A stretch of 39,233 nucleotides of DNA from Bacillota bacterium (GTDB taxonomy: Bacteria > Sysuimicrobiota > Sysuimicrobiia > Sysuimicrobiales > Segetimicrobiaceae), in NCBI GenBank assembly GCA_021324295.1, contig JAJPJJ010000109.1, positions 1 through 39,233 of the forward strand, read 5' to 3'. The notes under the pieces are model-generated. The model saw only the letters and a list, made by a program, of their open reading frames with translations, ran no database searches and was not told where the DNA came from. A program made the position numbers and the translations under genes. Position 1 is the first letter of the stretch; every line of letters begins with the position of its first letter. Shown here in pieces: positions 38,682-39,233 of this stretch.

Positions 38682-39233
38682 CTACGGCGACCGCGGGTAG
38701 GAGCCGAGGACGCGCAGGAACGTCGCGTGACGGCGCAGCTCCCCGAGCGCGTCCCGCAGCGCCGGATCCTCGGCGTGGCCGTCGACGTCGACGTAGAAGA
38801 CGTAGTCCCACGGCCGCCGGCGGGCCGGGCGTGACTCGATCTTGAGCAAGTTGATCCCGCGCGTGGCGAGGGACCCCAGGGCAGCGTAGAGCGTGCCCGG
38901 CTGGTTGTCGATCCCGAACAGGATCGAGGTCTTGCTGCGCGGGGACGCGGCGGCCGGCGACCGGCCGAGCACCAGGAACCGGGTGTAGTTGTGGGGGTTC
39001 GTCTCGATGCCGTCCGCGAGGACCTCGAGGCGGTAGATCTGCGCGGCCCGCCGGCTCGCCACCGCCGCGCAGCCCGCGAGCTGCTGCTCGCGGATCTGCC
39101 GGGCGCTGCCCGCCGTGTTGTGGGAGGGGACCAGCTCGACGCCGAGGCGGCGGAGGTAGGCGTCGCACTGGGCGAGGGCCTGCGGGTGCGAGCAGACGCG
39201 GCGGATGTCGCGGAGGGCCTGCCCCGGCAGCGC
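38682..39233 (-). CDS. pheA: Prephenate dehydratase, 3' part (catalytic end and ACT domain)
   Basis: 183 residues are visible; the N-terminus lies beyond the window. The enzyme converts prephenate to phenylpyruvate in phenylalanine synthesis. The catalytic-domain end shows SHPQALAQCDAYL, NTAGSAR and the key Thr in NYTRFLVLG. The ACT regulatory domain follows (FGIDNQPGTLYAALGS, then INLLKIESRP), the phenylalanine-binding ESRP motif being intact. It therefore should be feedback-inhibited by phenylalanine. Convergent with the VWA gene, with only 19 bases between their stops. Confidence 0.95.
   Translation of the reverse strand, partial: ALPGQALRDIRRVCSHPQALAQCDAYLRRLGVELVPSHNTAGSARQIREQQLAGCAAVASRRAAQIYRLEVLADGIETNPHNYTRFLVLGRSPAAASPRSKTSILFGIDNQPGTLYAALGSLATRGINLLKIESRPARRRPWDYVFYVDVDGHAEDPALRDALGELRRHATFLRVLGSYPRSP

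Overview
The window is a GC-rich stretch of bacterial chromosome (roughly 70% GC, judged by eye) with densely packed genes. Many genes are joined by 1- to 4-base stop/start overlaps, and GTG starts are common. No rRNA, tRNA, CRISPR array, transposase or phage structural gene was found. Several traits fit a Terrabacteria-type lineage: a LexA box of the Bacillus/actinobacterial kind, DacF-type and DUF3048 (YerB-like) cell-envelope proteins, ECF vitamin transporters with QueT, and consensus sigma-A promoters. An uncultured GC-rich relative of the Firmicutes, Actinobacteria or Armatimonadota is plausible. I cannot name the species from sequence alone.

Layout. Positions 1-5155 (minus strand) hold a catabolic operon: FdrA-type protein, DUF1116 protein, cyclase-family hydrolase and class III CoA-transferase. 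An acyl-CoA ligase and a methylmalonyl-CoA-epimerase-like VOC protein run divergently (5505-7596). Next come a DUF815 ATPase coupled to a threonine-synthase-like enzyme (7861-10493), a methyltransferase with a consensus promoter, and a one-domain DEAD-box protein with a destroyed P-loop. Divergent to these is the queF-queT pair (12568-13577) for queuosine precursor handling.

Positions 13767-21518 form a seven-gene minus-strand module: aldehyde dehydrogenase, M20 hydrolase, a single polypeptide carrying both ECF ATPases, EcfT, an S component, an AtzG/GatC-like small subunit and an amidase. A metal-dependent amidohydrolase is divergent from it. I read this as an uptake-and-degradation system for an amide-containing small molecule of unknown identity; this is the most system-like novelty in the window. 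Positions 22755-29890 hold small membrane and hypothetical proteins, including a 23-residue microprotein, then DacF, an alcohol dehydrogenase, Ada/Ogt, a secreted protein, and a TVP38 and rhodanese pair. Positions 30033-39233 hold a DUF3048 lipoprotein-like factor, a secreted clan-A-type glycosidase, a two-gene phage-type recombination operon under a LexA-box promoter, a Ca2+/H+ exchanger, a membrane dipeptidase gene broken by one amber codon, a Bat-type VWA protein and the 3' part of pheA.

Other signals. A dispersed hairpin repeat occurs three times with compensatory stem changes and constant 9-base loops; one copy lies inside a coding sequence. A promoter-then-terminator arrangement precedes the threonine-synthase-like gene. 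Function assignments come from recognised motifs, not from database searches.
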